DNA of 16,342 bases from CAZUHK01 sp964620345 (GCA_964620345.1 CAZUHK010000050.1:1-16342), one strand, 5' to 3'. Numbered from the stretch's first letter, positions 7,251 to 14,654 are shown. Notes: generated by a model from the letters alone, not told the origin. Made by a program: numbers and translations.

Positions 7251-8270
7251 ATGCCGCTGATGACGACCAAGCCGATGTTCGACCTCGCTTACGAAGGTGG
7301 GTTCGCGGTGGGCGCGTTCAACGTGAACAACATGGAGATCACCCAGGGCATCATCGAGGCGTGCGCCGCCGAGCAAAGCCCGCTGATCCTGCAGATCTCC
7401 AAGGGTGCGCGGGCGTATGCAAACATCACCTACCTGCGGCACATCATCCACGCCGCGGTGGAAGAGCACCCCGAGTTGCCCATCGCGATTCACCTGGACC
7501 ACGGCGACACGGTCGAGCTGGTCGAAACGTGCATCGCCGACGGGTTTACCAGCGTGATGATCGACGGCTCGCACGACCCGTTCGAGCAGAACATCGCGCT
7601 GAGCAAGGCCGCGGTCGACACGGCCCACGCCGCGGGCGTGGTGGTCGAGGCCGAGCTCGGCCAGCTCGGCGGCATCGAGGAGGACGTGGTCGGCGCCGCG
7701 GATTTCGAGGAGAACGTCGAGAAGTACCTGACCGACCCGCAGCAGGCCAGGGAGTTCTGGGACCAGACCGGCATCGATTCGCTGGCAGTGGCCATCGGCA
7801 CCAGCCACGGCGCGTTCAAGTTCAAGACCGAGGCCAAGCTCGCGTTCGACCGCATCGAGCAGATCATGAAGACCTGCCCGGGCCTGCCGCTGGTGATGCA
7901 CGGCTCGTCGAGCGTGCCGCAGGAGTTCATCGACCTGGTGAACCAGTACGGCGGGAACATGCCCAACGCCAAGGGCGTGCCGGAGGATCAGATCGCGATG
8001 GCCGTGCAGAAGTACGGCGTGTGCAAGGTGAACATCGACACGGACCTGCGGCTGGCGCTGACCGCGAAGATCCGTGAGGTCTTCGCCACCAAGCCCGAAG
8101 AGTTCGACCCGCGCAAGTACCTGGGCCCCGGGCGTGATGCGATCATCGAGATGGTCCGCCGCAAGCTGCACATGCTCAACTCCGCCGGCAAGGCCGAAGC
8201 GGTGAACAAGCACTGGGACAGCGAGGGCAGGCCCATGCCCGACGCCTACAAGCAGACGGTCGGCGCGTAA
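7251..8270 (+). CDS. fba: class II fructose-bisphosphate aldolase
   Basis: The 339-residue product is the metal-dependent aldolase that interconverts fructose 1,6-bisphosphate with glyceraldehyde 3-phosphate and dihydroxyacetone phosphate. The zinc and catalytic motifs are visible: HLDHGD at 81-86 (catalytic Asp83, metal ligand His84), EAELGQLGG (133-141, Glu135), GTSHGAFK (183-190, His186), VMHGSSSVP (215-223, His217) and the phosphate-binding NIDTDLR further on. AAGGA and GGAGA sites precede the ATG by 6-14 bases. The gene has its own extended -10 promoter and a strong terminator, so it is probably a single-gene transcript. A second, unrelated class I aldolase lies 0.8 kb downstream on the other strand. 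Confidence 0.96.
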   Translation: MPLMTTKPMFDLAYEGGFAVGAFNVNNMEITQGIIEACAAEQSPLILQISKGARAYANITYLRHIIHAAVEEHPELPIAIHLDHGDTVELVETCIADGFTSVMIDGSHDPFEQNIALSKAAVDTAHAAGVVVEAELGQLGGIEEDVVGAADFEENVEKYLTDPQQAREFWDQTGIDSLAVAIGTSHGAFKFKTEAKLAFDRIEQIMKTCPGLPLVMHGSSSVPQEFIDLVNQYGGNMPNAKGVPEDQIAMAVQKYGVCKVNIDTDLRLALTAKIREVFATKPEEFDPRKYLGPGRDAIIEMVRRKLHMLNSAGKAEAVNKHWDSEGRPMPDAYKQTVGA

Positions 8271-8299
8271 GGCGTCGACCGCACAACCGTTGACCCCGC

Positions 8300-8326
8300 A
8301 AAGCCCATCCCGCCGGATGGGCTTTT
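8300..8326 (+). terminator. Rho-independent terminator of the class II aldolase
   Basis: AAAGCCCATCC (8300-8310) and GGATGGGCTTT (8315-8325) form a perfect 11-bp stem with the loop CGCC and end in TTTT (8323-8326). It lies 30 bases after the aldolase stop codon. Confidence 0.9.
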
Positions 8327-8333
8327 GCCTTAG

Positions 8334-9053
8334 ATGCAAGCGATGCAGGACACCGCCCAAAGCTTACGGCCCGCGCCGCGCGGCGTGTGGCGACTGACAC
8401 GCGACGCGATATGGGCCAACCTGTTGCCGGGCGCGATCCTCTGGGCGTTCGGCACGGCGGTCGTCGTCGGGTACTACTTCTGGCCGGCGTTCGCGGAGGT
8501 GTTGTCACGCATCGGCGCGTTCAAGCAGCGGCACGGCCTGATGTATTCAATCCCCGCGCTGGCGATCTTCGCCGGGCTGATCCCGTTCGGCCTCCAAGTG
8601 CTGCAGCGCGATCGGCGGAAGGATTTTTCCCCGGCCTACCTCGCGTTCCTGCTGGCCTTCTGGGGCTGGAAAGGCGCCGAGGTCGATCTGCTGTACCGCG
8701 GCCAAGCCGCGGTGTTCGGTGACAACAGCGCCCCGACCACCGTGCTGCTCAAGGTGCTGGTCGATCAGTTCGTGTACGTGCCGCTGTGGGCCGCGCCGAC
8801 CATGGCGCTGTGCTATCTCTGGGCCAACCGCGGCTACCGCCGGGCGCCGCTGCGCGAGGCGTTGCGCGGCCGATGGTACCGGCGGGTCGTGGTGCCGATC
8901 CTCATCCCCAACTGGCTGGTGTGGATCCCCGCGGTGTCGCTGATCTACATGCTGCCCGAGGCGCTGCAGTTCGTGGCGCAGAACCTCGTGGCGTGCCTGT
9001 TCGCGTGCATGCTGATGTTCCTGAGCCGACATGAGGACGAAGTGGGTGAATGA
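8334..9053 (+). CDS. multi-span membrane protein resembling the Mpv17/PMP22 family
   Basis: The 239-residue product is rich in hydrophobic and aromatic segments (about 32-49, 70-88, 100-115, 140-165, 185-207 and 212-230), giving five or six membrane spans. The C-terminal half recalls the Mpv17/PMP22 family of mitochondrial and peroxisomal membrane proteins: KVLVDQFVYVP at 140-150 matches the K..(D)Q...P motif, and the stretch from NWLVWIP (193-199) through LPEALQFVAQN to MFLS (228-231) matches the P..N..(V)P...R...(W)...LS layout. This is a by-eye resemblance. The family function is unclear, with channel-like activity proposed. No ribosome-binding site precedes ATG 8334, and ATG 8343 is an alternative. 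It starts only 8 bases after the aldolase terminator, so its promoter is not evident. Confidence 0.75.
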   Translation: MQAMQDTAQSLRPAPRGVWRLTRDAIWANLLPGAILWAFGTAVVVGYYFWPAFAEVLSRIGAFKQRHGLMYSIPALAIFAGLIPFGLQVLQRDRRKDFSPAYLAFLLAFWGWKGAEVDLLYRGQAAVFGDNSAPTTVLLKVLVDQFVYVPLWAAPTMALCYLWANRGYRRAPLREALRGRWYRRVVVPILIPNWLVWIPAVSLIYMLPEALQFVAQNLVACLFACMLMFLSRHEDEVGE

Positions 9054-9058
9054 AAGAA

Positions 9059-9081
9059 GCCCACGCTCGCAGAACGTGGGC
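9059..9081 (-). terminator. Rho-independent terminator of fbaB
   Basis: GCCCACG (9059-9065) and CGTGGGC (9075-9081) form a 7-bp stem with a 9-base loop. Read on the minus strand it is followed by TTCTTTCATT, a usable T-tract, and it lies 29 bases beyond the fbaB stop. On the plus strand no T-tract follows, although it sits just after the stop of the membrane-protein gene. Confidence 0.7.
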
Positions 9082-9109
9082 CTCACTGGGATCGATCTTG
9101 TCAGGCGAA

Positions 9110-10189
9110 TCACGCGATGGTGATGCTCTCGTCGAGATACACATCCTGGATCGCGTTGAGCAGCTCGACGCCCTCGTCCATCGGCCGCTGGAACGCCTTG
9201 CGGCCGGAGATCAGGCCCATGCCGCCGGCTCGCTTGTTGACCACGGCGGTCTTCACCGCGTCGGCCAGGTCGTTGGCGCCACTCGACGCCCCGCCGGAGT
9301 TGATCAGCGGCGCCCGGCCCATGTAGCAGCCGGCCACCTGGTACCGCGTCAGCTCGATCGGGTGATCGTCGGGCGTCAGGTCCGAGTAAACCTTCTTGTG
9401 CGTCTTGCCGTAGCCGGCCAGCGCGTTGTACCCGCCGTTGGTCTGGGCCTGCTTCTGCTTGATGATGTCCGCCTCGATGGTCACGCCAAGATGATTGGCC
9501 TGGCTGGTCAGGTCGGCCGCGACGTGGTAGTCCGTGCCGTCGACCTTGAACGCGCTGTTGCGCAGGTAGCACCACAGCACGGTGACCATGCCCAGCTCGT
9601 GGGCGCGCTGGAAGGCGGCGGCGACTTCCTGCATCTGCCGCGTCGATTCATCGGAGCCGAAGTAGATCGTCGCGCCCACCGCGACCGCGCCCATCTCGAA
9701 CGCCTGCTCGACGCTGGCGAACATCACCTGGTCGAACCTGTTGGGGTAGGTCATCAGCTCGTTGTGGTTGAGCTTGACGAGGAAGGGGATCTTGTGCGCG
9801 TACTTTCGGCTGCACGAGCCGAGCACGCCGAGCGTGGAGGCCACGGCGTTGCAGCCGCCGTCGATGGCGAGCTTGATGATGTTCTCCGGGTCGAAGTAGA
9901 TCGGGTTGGGCGCGAAGCTGGCCGAGGCCGAGTGCTCGATGCCCTGATCGACCGGGAGAATGCTGACGAACCCGGTGCCGCCGAGCCGGCCGCTGTTCAT
10001 CAGCAACTGGAAGTTGCGCAGGACGTTGGGCGAGCGGTCGGTCTGGGCGAGGATGCGGTCGACGAAGTCCGGGCCGGGCAGGTGGAGCATGGCTTTGTCG
10101 AACCCGCGGGCCTGATAGCCCAGCAGGGCCTGAGCATCGGGGCCGAGAATCTCGGCGATGTTGCTGGTCGCGGAAGCGGCGGTGATCAT
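9110..10189 (-). CDS. fbaB: class I fructose-bisphosphate aldolase (DhnA/FbaB type)
   Basis: The 359-residue product is very similar along its whole length to E. coli FbaB (350 residues), as far as I can recall that sequence. Shared runs include SILPVDQGIEHSASASFA (76-93), IPFLVKLNHNE (134-144), VEQAFEMGAVAVGATIYFGS (160-179) and NKRAGGMGLISGRKAF in the C-terminal part. The Schiff-base lysine should be in ADIIKQK (Lys244 or Lys246). This metal-independent aldolase is used in glycolysis or gluconeogenesis. The ATG at 10189 has an AGGA site 8 bases upstream, and the 9 or so residues beyond the E. coli start fit the extra length. It is divergent from the sulfatase and convergent with the Mpv17-like gene. 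Confidence 0.96.
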   Translation of the reverse strand: MITAASATSNIAEILGPDAQALLGYQARGFDKAMLHLPGPDFVDRILAQTDRSPNVLRNFQLLMNSGRLGGTGFVSILPVDQGIEHSASASFAPNPIYFDPENIIKLAIDGGCNAVASTLGVLGSCSRKYAHKIPFLVKLNHNELMTYPNRFDQVMFASVEQAFEMGAVAVGATIYFGSDESTRQMQEVAAAFQRAHELGMVTVLWCYLRNSAFKVDGTDYHVAADLTSQANHLGVTIEADIIKQKQAQTNGGYNALAGYGKTHKKVYSDLTPDDHPIELTRYQVAGCYMGRAPLINSGGASSGANDLADAVKTAVVNKRAGGMGLISGRKAFQRPMDEGVELLNAIQDVYLDESITIA

Positions 10190-10270
10190 CGGATCAATCC
10201 TTTCGTGCGTGCGATGGTTTGGGGGAACGGCCTACCAAAAGCGTACCGCCGGTGGGGCGACGGCGACAAT

Positions 10271-10298
10271 ATTGTATAAACCGGATGGAAATATACAA
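10271..10298 (-). promoter_or_regulatory. candidate fbaB promoter in an AT-rich island
   Basis: On the minus strand TTGTAT (10298 to 10293) and TACAAT (10276 to 10271) are separated by 16 bases, giving a plausible -35/-10 pair and an untranslated leader of about 75 bases. The -10 overlaps a perfect 10-bp palindrome, ACAATATTGT (10266-10275), which could be a regulator site. Confidence 0.4.
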
Positions 10299-10309
10299 GT
10301 TAGAGAAGG

Positions 10310-10315
10310 GATAAT
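10310..10315 (+). promoter_or_regulatory. candidate -10 box for the sulfatase gene
   Basis: GATAAT (10310-10315) matches TATAAT at 5 of 6 positions in an AT-rich island shared with fbaB. No good -35 is seen. TATAAA at 10275-10280 is a second possibility. Confidence 0.3.
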
Positions 10316-10330
10316 TCTGCTCGCCCGCTG

Positions 10331-10363
10331 CCGACGCGCCGCTTGATGTTGCGCGGCGGTCGG
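10331..10363 (+). other. GC-rich hairpin in the sulfatase leader
   Basis: CCGAC (10331-10335) and CGCCGC (10337-10342) pair with GCGGCG (10353-10358) and GTCGG (10359-10363), leaving one bulged G and a 10-base loop. It would lie in the untranslated leader if RNA starts near 10320. Its role is unknown. Confidence 0.4.
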
Positions 10364-10419
10364 GCTATGACCGACAGCCGTCGTTCCGCGATGCGCATTC
10401 CACCATCCGAGGTTCCACA

Positions 10420-11832
10420 ATGACTCGCCCCAACATCCTGCTCATCACGACCGATCAGCAGCGGTACGACGCGCTGGGCATCAACGGCAACCCGATCCTC
10501 CGCACGCCCAACCTCGACGCCCTCGCGGCCGACGGCACCAACTTCTCCCGCTGCTACGTCACCTGCCCGGTGTGCATCCCCGCCCGCCGCACGCTTATCT
10601 CCGGCCAGCACCCGCGCACGCACGGCATGCTCGGCTACCAGGACGGCAAGCCGTTCGATCCACCGGTCACGCTGCCCGGCGCCCTGCGCGACGCCGGCTA
10701 CCAGACGCAACTCGTCGGCAAGCTCCACCTGCACCCGCAGCGCAAGCGTTTCGGCTTCGACCACATGATCCTCAGCGACTCGGCCAACGACCGGCCGCAC
10801 AGCGCTTATCAGCAAGAAAACGATTACACCGACTGGCTGAACGAACAGGGCGTGCCGAGCATCTCCAATGCGCATGGCATCAGCGGCAACGGCCGCGTGG
10901 CCCGACCGTTCCACCTCGATGAGGTCTACCACCAGACCGCATGGCTGGCACGCGAAACCCAGCGGTTCTTCCGCAAGTGGCGCGACCCGTCGATGCCGTG
11001 GTTCTGTCACCTCTCCTTCACCGCGCCCCACCCGCCGCTCACCCCGCCAAGGGCGTACTGGGACCGCTACATCGGCCTCGATCTGGCCCCGACGCTCGGC
11101 GAATGGGCCCCGAAGGACGACGGCCGCCGACGCGGTCGCAAGCCAGACGCCGCGGTCGGCCCGTTCCCGCCGGACGAGATTCACGACGCCATCGCCGGCT
11201 ACTACGGCCTGGTCCACCACATCGACGACTGCATCCATCACGTCATCGATGCCTACTGCGAATACGCCACCGATCGCCTGCGCGAGCCAACGTACATCAT
11301 CTTCACCTCCGACCACGGCGAGATGCTCGGCGACCACCACCTGTTCCGAAAGTCGCTGGGCTACGAAGCGTCCGCCCACGTGCCGCTGCTCATCAGCGGC
11401 CGGCACGTCGATGCCCCGCAAGGCACGTGCGATGCGCTGGCGACGTGGGAGGACATCATGCCCACGATCCTCGATCTGGCCGGCGTGGCCGTGCCCGACG
11501 GGCTGGACGGCCGGTCGCTCGTACCGACGATGCGCGGCGATGCGGACAGGGTGCGCGATGCGGTGTTCGGGGTGTGCCGGGGCGTGGGCGATCACGTCTA
11601 CGCGGTGCGTGACCAGTGGAAGTACATCCGCTACCACCGCACCGGCGAAGAGCAGTTGTTCAACCTCGCCGACGATCCGCACGAGTGCCGCGACCTGTCT
11701 GGCGAGTCACGGGAGCTGATGGCGATGCGCGACGCGATGAACGCCCACCTGCGCGACCACGCCGAGGACGTGCCCGACGACGACACGCTTCAGCCATGCG
11801 CCAATCAACCACCAACAGTATTCTGGCCCTGA
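10420..11832 (+). CDS. type I sulfatase (formylglycine-dependent)
   Basis: The 470-residue product is an alkaline-phosphatase-fold sulfatase that hydrolyses sulfate esters, though the same fold also includes phosphonate and phosphodiester hydrolases. The activation motif is CIPARRTLISG, with Cys52 as the residue converted to formylglycine (C-x-P-x-R). Metal and active-site residues are visible in TTDQQR (10-15, Asp12), KLHLH (101-105), TAPHPP (201-206) and FTSDHGEMLGDHH (295-307, Asp298 and His299), with Lys311 nearby. Length is normal. There is no signal peptide, so the enzyme looks cytoplasmic. A GAGG site (10409-10412) lies 7 bases before the ATG. No maturase gene is in the window. The substrate cannot be named. 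Confidence 0.93.
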   Translation: MTRPNILLITTDQQRYDALGINGNPILRTPNLDALAADGTNFSRCYVTCPVCIPARRTLISGQHPRTHGMLGYQDGKPFDPPVTLPGALRDAGYQTQLVGKLHLHPQRKRFGFDHMILSDSANDRPHSAYQQENDYTDWLNEQGVPSISNAHGISGNGRVARPFHLDEVYHQTAWLARETQRFFRKWRDPSMPWFCHLSFTAPHPPLTPPRAYWDRYIGLDLAPTLGEWAPKDDGRRRGRKPDAAVGPFPPDEIHDAIAGYYGLVHHIDDCIHHVIDAYCEYATDRLREPTYIIFTSDHGEMLGDHHLFRKSLGYEASAHVPLLISGRHVDAPQGTCDALATWEDIMPTILDLAGVAVPDGLDGRSLVPTMRGDADRVRDAVFGVCRGVGDHVYAVRDQWKYIRYHRTGEEQLFNLADDPHECRDLSGESRELMAMRDAMNAHLRDHAEDVPDDDTLQPCANQPPTVFWP

Positions 11833-11889
11833 CCGTTTCGTCGAGCCGCGCCCCGGGTCCGCGAGAATAGCGCACGCCGCGCCCGCCCC

Positions 11890-14154
11890 CTATTCGATCC
11901 GCTCGAGCCGGGCGTATTCGAGGATGAGTGTTTTCACGCCGACGCGGTCGAAGTGAACCTTCGCCCGGGCGTTGCCGCCGGTGCCGGTGACGCTGAGCAC
12001 CGAGCCGGGCCCGAACTGCGGGTGGTTCACCCGGGCGCCGACGAACGAGTCGGTCTTCTCCTCCGCCTGGGCGCGGCGCGACGGGCGGCCGCGATGCGGG
12101 CGGAAGTCGTCGAATTCGTCGTCCGAGTCGTTGCCGAAGTCCTCCGCCCACATCCGCGCGGCGCCAGACAAGTCTTCCTTCTTGAGCACGTCGTTGGGTA
12201 GCTCGCGGAGAAACGGGCTGGGGATGGTCCGCTCGCGCAGGCCGCGGATCGTGCGGTAGCGCGCGTGGCTTAGCATCAGCTTCCGCTCGGCGCGGGTGAT
12301 GCCCACGAAGCACAGCCGGCGCTCTTCTTCGATCTCCTGCGGCGTGTCCATCGCGCGGCTGTGGGGCATCAGCCCTTCCTCCAGACCGACCATCGCGACG
12401 ACCGGAAACTCAAGACCCTTGGCCGCGTGAAGCGTCATCAGCGTCACCGCGCCCGATTCGCTGTTGACCGCGTCCAGGTCCGCGACCAGCGCGACCGATT
12501 CGAGATAGTCGGCCAAACGCCGGGCCAGGTCCGCCCCCTCTTCGCCGTACTCATCGTCGAAACGCTGGGCCGCGGTGACCAGCTCGTACAGGTTGTCCAG
12601 CTTCTCCTCGTCCTCCTTCTGGTAGTACGCCTCGAGGCCCGACTCGCGGATGATCAGCTCGACCAGGTCGCGCACGCCCGGCTGGAACACCATCACGTCC
12701 TGGGCCCGGGTGAGCTTGTCGCGCCACCGGTTCACCATGTCGCGGACCTTGCCCACCGCCGACACCGCGCGGGCATTGAGCGCCGAAACTTGTCCCGCCC
12801 GTTCCAGCGCCTCGCCGAGCTGCATCCCATTGGCCGCGGCGAAGGCACGCAGGTGGTCGATGGTCGTGCTGCCGATGCCCCGCGTGGGTGTGTTGATGAT
12901 CCGAAGCAGCGCCACTTCGTCGGCCGGGTTGCTCAGCACGCGCAGGTAGGCGATGGCGTCGCGCACCTCTTTGCGATCGTAAAACGCCGTGCCGCGGGCC
13001 ACCTGGTACGGAATGCTCGCCCGAAGAAACGCGTCTTCCACCACGCGCGACAGCGCGTTGATCCGGTAGAACACCACCATGTCCGACCAATTCGCCCCCG
13101 CCTCGTGATGCTGCCGCAGCCACTCGACCACGAGCTGGCTTTCGTGTTCCTCGTCGCTCGCGGCGATCACGCGGATCGGTTCGCCGGCGGCGTTCTCGGT
13201 GAACAGCGGCTTGTGTCGACGCTGCTTGTTGTTGCGGATCAGCGTATCAGCCGCCTTGAGAATCTCCGGCGTCGAGCGGTAGTTCTGTCCCAACGCGATC
13301 ACCGTCGCCGTCGGGTAGTGCTGCTCGAACTCCAGGATGTTGCGGATGTTCGCCCCACGCCAGCCGTAGATCGACTGATCCGGATCGCCCACCACGCAGA
13401 TGTTCTGATGGCCCGAGGCGATGCAGTGGGCGATCATGAACTGCGCGTGGTTGGTGTCCTGGTACTCGTCGATCAGCAGGTAGCCGAAGCGCCGCTGCAA
13501 TTCGGTGCGGGTCGGCTCGTCGTTCCGCAACAACTCCGCGGTCTTCATCAACAGGTCGTCGAAATCGACCGCCTTGTTCGCCCGCAGCAGCTTTTCGTAT
13601 GCGCTGTAAGCCCGGGCGGTGATGCGGCCGTAAAAGTCCTTGGCCTCGACGGTGAACTGGTCCGCGCCGATCAGTTCGTTCTTGGCGTTGGAGATCGTGC
13701 TCAGCAGCGTGTCGGGCGTGAAATTCTTGGTGTTGATGTTCTGCTGCTTGCACACGTCCTTCATCAACCGCCGCTGGTCGGCGGTGTCGTAGATGGTGAA
13801 GTCGGTCGGCAGCTTGATGCGGTCGCCGAACTCGCGCAGCAGCCGCACGCACAGCGCATGGAACGTCGAGATATGCAGCGCCCGCGCCTGGCGCTCACTG
13901 ACCAGGCCGGCCACGCGCTCGCGCATCTCGGCCGCGGCCTTGTTGGTGAACGTGATCGCGCAGATGTTCCACGGCGCGATCCCCGTCTCTCGGACCAGCC
14001 ACGCCACCCGCCGCGTAATCACCCGCGTCTTGCCCGAACCCGCCGCGGCGACGACCAGCAGCGGACCCTCGGTCGTCGTCACCGCCTGGCGCTGGGGGTC
14101 GGTCAGGTCACTCAGCAGCGGCTGCTGCGACAGATCAATCGAGGCGTCACTCAT
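11890..14154 (-). CDS. pcrA: UvrD/PcrA-type DNA helicase
   Basis: The 754-residue product is a superfamily 1A ATP-dependent 3'-5' helicase used in DNA repair and replication-fork maintenance. Motifs appear in order: AAAGSGKT (36-43, Walker A), TFTNKAAAEMR (69-79), LLIDEYQDTN (226-235, Walker B), VVGDPDQSIYGWRGA (254-268), QNYRST (290-295), then TLMTLHAAKGLEFPVV and ERRLCFVGITRA. The C-terminal 50 residues (VGARVNHPQFGPGSV onward) form the Tudor-like domain of PcrA/UvrD that binds RNA polymerase, which favours PcrA/UvrD over Rep. ATG 14154 was chosen because the strong promoter lies immediately upstream. The longer frame from 14205 would start upstream of the -35 element. It is convergent with the sulfatase, with 57 bases between stop codons and no clear terminator. 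Confidence 0.95.
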   Translation of the reverse strand: MSDASIDLSQQPLLSDLTDPQRQAVTTTEGPLLVVAAAGSGKTRVITRRVAWLVRETGIAPWNICAITFTNKAAAEMRERVAGLVSERQARALHISTFHALCVRLLREFGDRIKLPTDFTIYDTADQRRLMKDVCKQQNINTKNFTPDTLLSTISNAKNELIGADQFTVEAKDFYGRITARAYSAYEKLLRANKAVDFDDLLMKTAELLRNDEPTRTELQRRFGYLLIDEYQDTNHAQFMIAHCIASGHQNICVVGDPDQSIYGWRGANIRNILEFEQHYPTATVIALGQNYRSTPEILKAADTLIRNNKQRRHKPLFTENAAGEPIRVIAASDEEHESQLVVEWLRQHHEAGANWSDMVVFYRINALSRVVEDAFLRASIPYQVARGTAFYDRKEVRDAIAYLRVLSNPADEVALLRIINTPTRGIGSTTIDHLRAFAAANGMQLGEALERAGQVSALNARAVSAVGKVRDMVNRWRDKLTRAQDVMVFQPGVRDLVELIIRESGLEAYYQKEDEEKLDNLYELVTAAQRFDDEYGEEGADLARRLADYLESVALVADLDAVNSESGAVTLMTLHAAKGLEFPVVAMVGLEEGLMPHSRAMDTPQEIEEERRLCFVGITRAERKLMLSHARYRTIRGLRERTIPSPFLRELPNDVLKKEDLSGAARMWAEDFGNDSDDEFDDFRPHRGRPSRRAQAEEKTDSFVGARVNHPQFGPGSVLSVTGTGGNARAKVHFDRVGVKTLILEYARLERIE

Positions 14155-14161
14155 CGCCGCG

Positions 14162-14190
14162 AGTATACCAGCCCCGCCGCGCATCGTAAA
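14162..14190 (-). promoter_or_regulatory. pcrA promoter positioned for a leaderless mRNA
   Basis: On the minus strand TTTACG (14190 to 14185), a 17-base spacer, then TATACT (14167 to 14162) form a -35/-10 pair, and TGG just before the -10 makes it an extended -10. RNA should start about 7 bases on, at 14154-14156, at or within two bases of the A of the ATG at 14154. There is no room for a ribosome-binding site. Confidence 0.65.
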
Positions 14191-14325
14191 AACATATAAC
14201 ATCATACTGCGCCATCGCGAACCGCCCGGCGTTTTTCGCCTCTGAATCCAGATCCAGCCGGACCGGCACGCATCCAGCCCTATAGCATCCTGTGAACCGG
14301 CATGAAGGGTGCAGAACCTGTCGAT

Positions 14326-14346
14326 TCCACAACATCTTGTGGATAT
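14326..14346. promoter_or_regulatory. inverted repeat with a DnaA-box-like half
   Basis: TCCACAA (14326-14332) and TTGTGGA (14337-14343) are perfect inverted arms around CATC. TGTGGATAT (14338-14346) matches the reverse complement of the DnaA box TTATCCACA at 8 of 9 positions. It may be a regulator site or a single DnaA box, and no replication-origin genes are near. Confidence 0.3.
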
Positions 14347-14491
14347 GCTGTCGGGTGGACACCGCCGGCGGTTCTGCGAGCATCGCGCTAGAAAAGTTTT
14401 GTTCGTGTAAGCTGCCCAAATGACCGCACTTGTGCAATCGACCTGCGTTCGGCCCCAGATTTTGTAAAGATTCAGCTTGCATGCACCAGAT

Positions 14492-14590
14492 ATAGGGTTA
14501 AGATGTCTTTCGCTCTGGTGGAATAGAGCCGAGTTCGTCGAGAGCGTTTTCTTTTCGGCCGACTCGTGATGGTAACGAAGCGAACCCTAT
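14492..14590 (+). ncRNA. candidate structured RNA or leader upstream of dcd
   Basis: ATAGGG (14492-14497) pairs with CCCTAT (14585-14590) and TTCGCT (14509-14514) with AGCGAA (14579-14584), closing a domain of about 99 bases. Inside it, 14530-14544 pairs with 14552-14566 (14 pairs including wobbles, one mismatch) around the loop CGTTTTC. Together this looks like a folded RNA: a small RNA, a riboswitch-like leader or the dcd 5' leader. It matches no class I know. GC-rich DNA pairs easily, so confidence is low. Confidence 0.3.
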
Positions 14591-14610
14591 CAGATCCGCT
14601 CACGCGGGGG

Positions 14611-14630
14611 CCGTGCCCGAAAAGGCACGG
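14611..14630 (+). other. hairpin just upstream of the dcd ribosome-binding site
   Basis: CCGTGCC (14611-14617) and GGCACGG (14624-14630) form a perfect 7-bp stem with the loop CGAAAA. It ends 13 bases before the GGAG site of dcd (14644-14647), close enough to affect translation. It could also terminate a leader RNA, but no T-tract follows. Confidence 0.5.
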
Positions 14631-14654
14631 GGGATTGTCGTACGGAGCAAATTC

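Larger units (their letters stand above)
14191..14654. other. long non-coding region between pcrA and dcd
   Basis: No convincing protein is encoded here, since the minus-strand frames across 14147-14900 have no recognisable features and overlap dcd. It holds several symmetric elements: a 7-bp inverted repeat with a DnaA-box-like TGTGGATAT (14338-14346), the palindrome ACCGCCGGCGGT (14361-14372), three ATCCAG copies around 14247-14277, and the paired segments at 14492-14590 and 14611-14630 listed separately. I saw no tRNA features. Weak -35/-10 candidates TTGCAT (14477-14482) and TAAGAT (14499-14504) would start RNA near 14511. Confidence 0.5.

Noticed and set aside
5909..7270. 453-codon minus-strand open frame opposite the GH130 gene
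   Set aside because: The translation resembles no protein family, and the GH130 frame is clearly the coding one.
9050..10279. 409-codon plus-strand open frame opposite fbaB
   Set aside because: It is a mirror of the fbaB coding frame, with no recognisable protein features.
12361..14199. 612-codon plus-strand open frame opposite pcrA
   Set aside because: It is a shadow frame rich in Arg, His, Val and Asp. The minus strand carries all the helicase motifs.
14338..14346. Replication origin marked by a DnaA-like box
   Set aside because: Only one good box is present, with no dnaA, dnaN or box cluster nearby.
14206..14654. tRNA gene in the non-coding region
   Set aside because: No acceptor-stem pairing or T-loop GTTCGAAT-like sequence was found.
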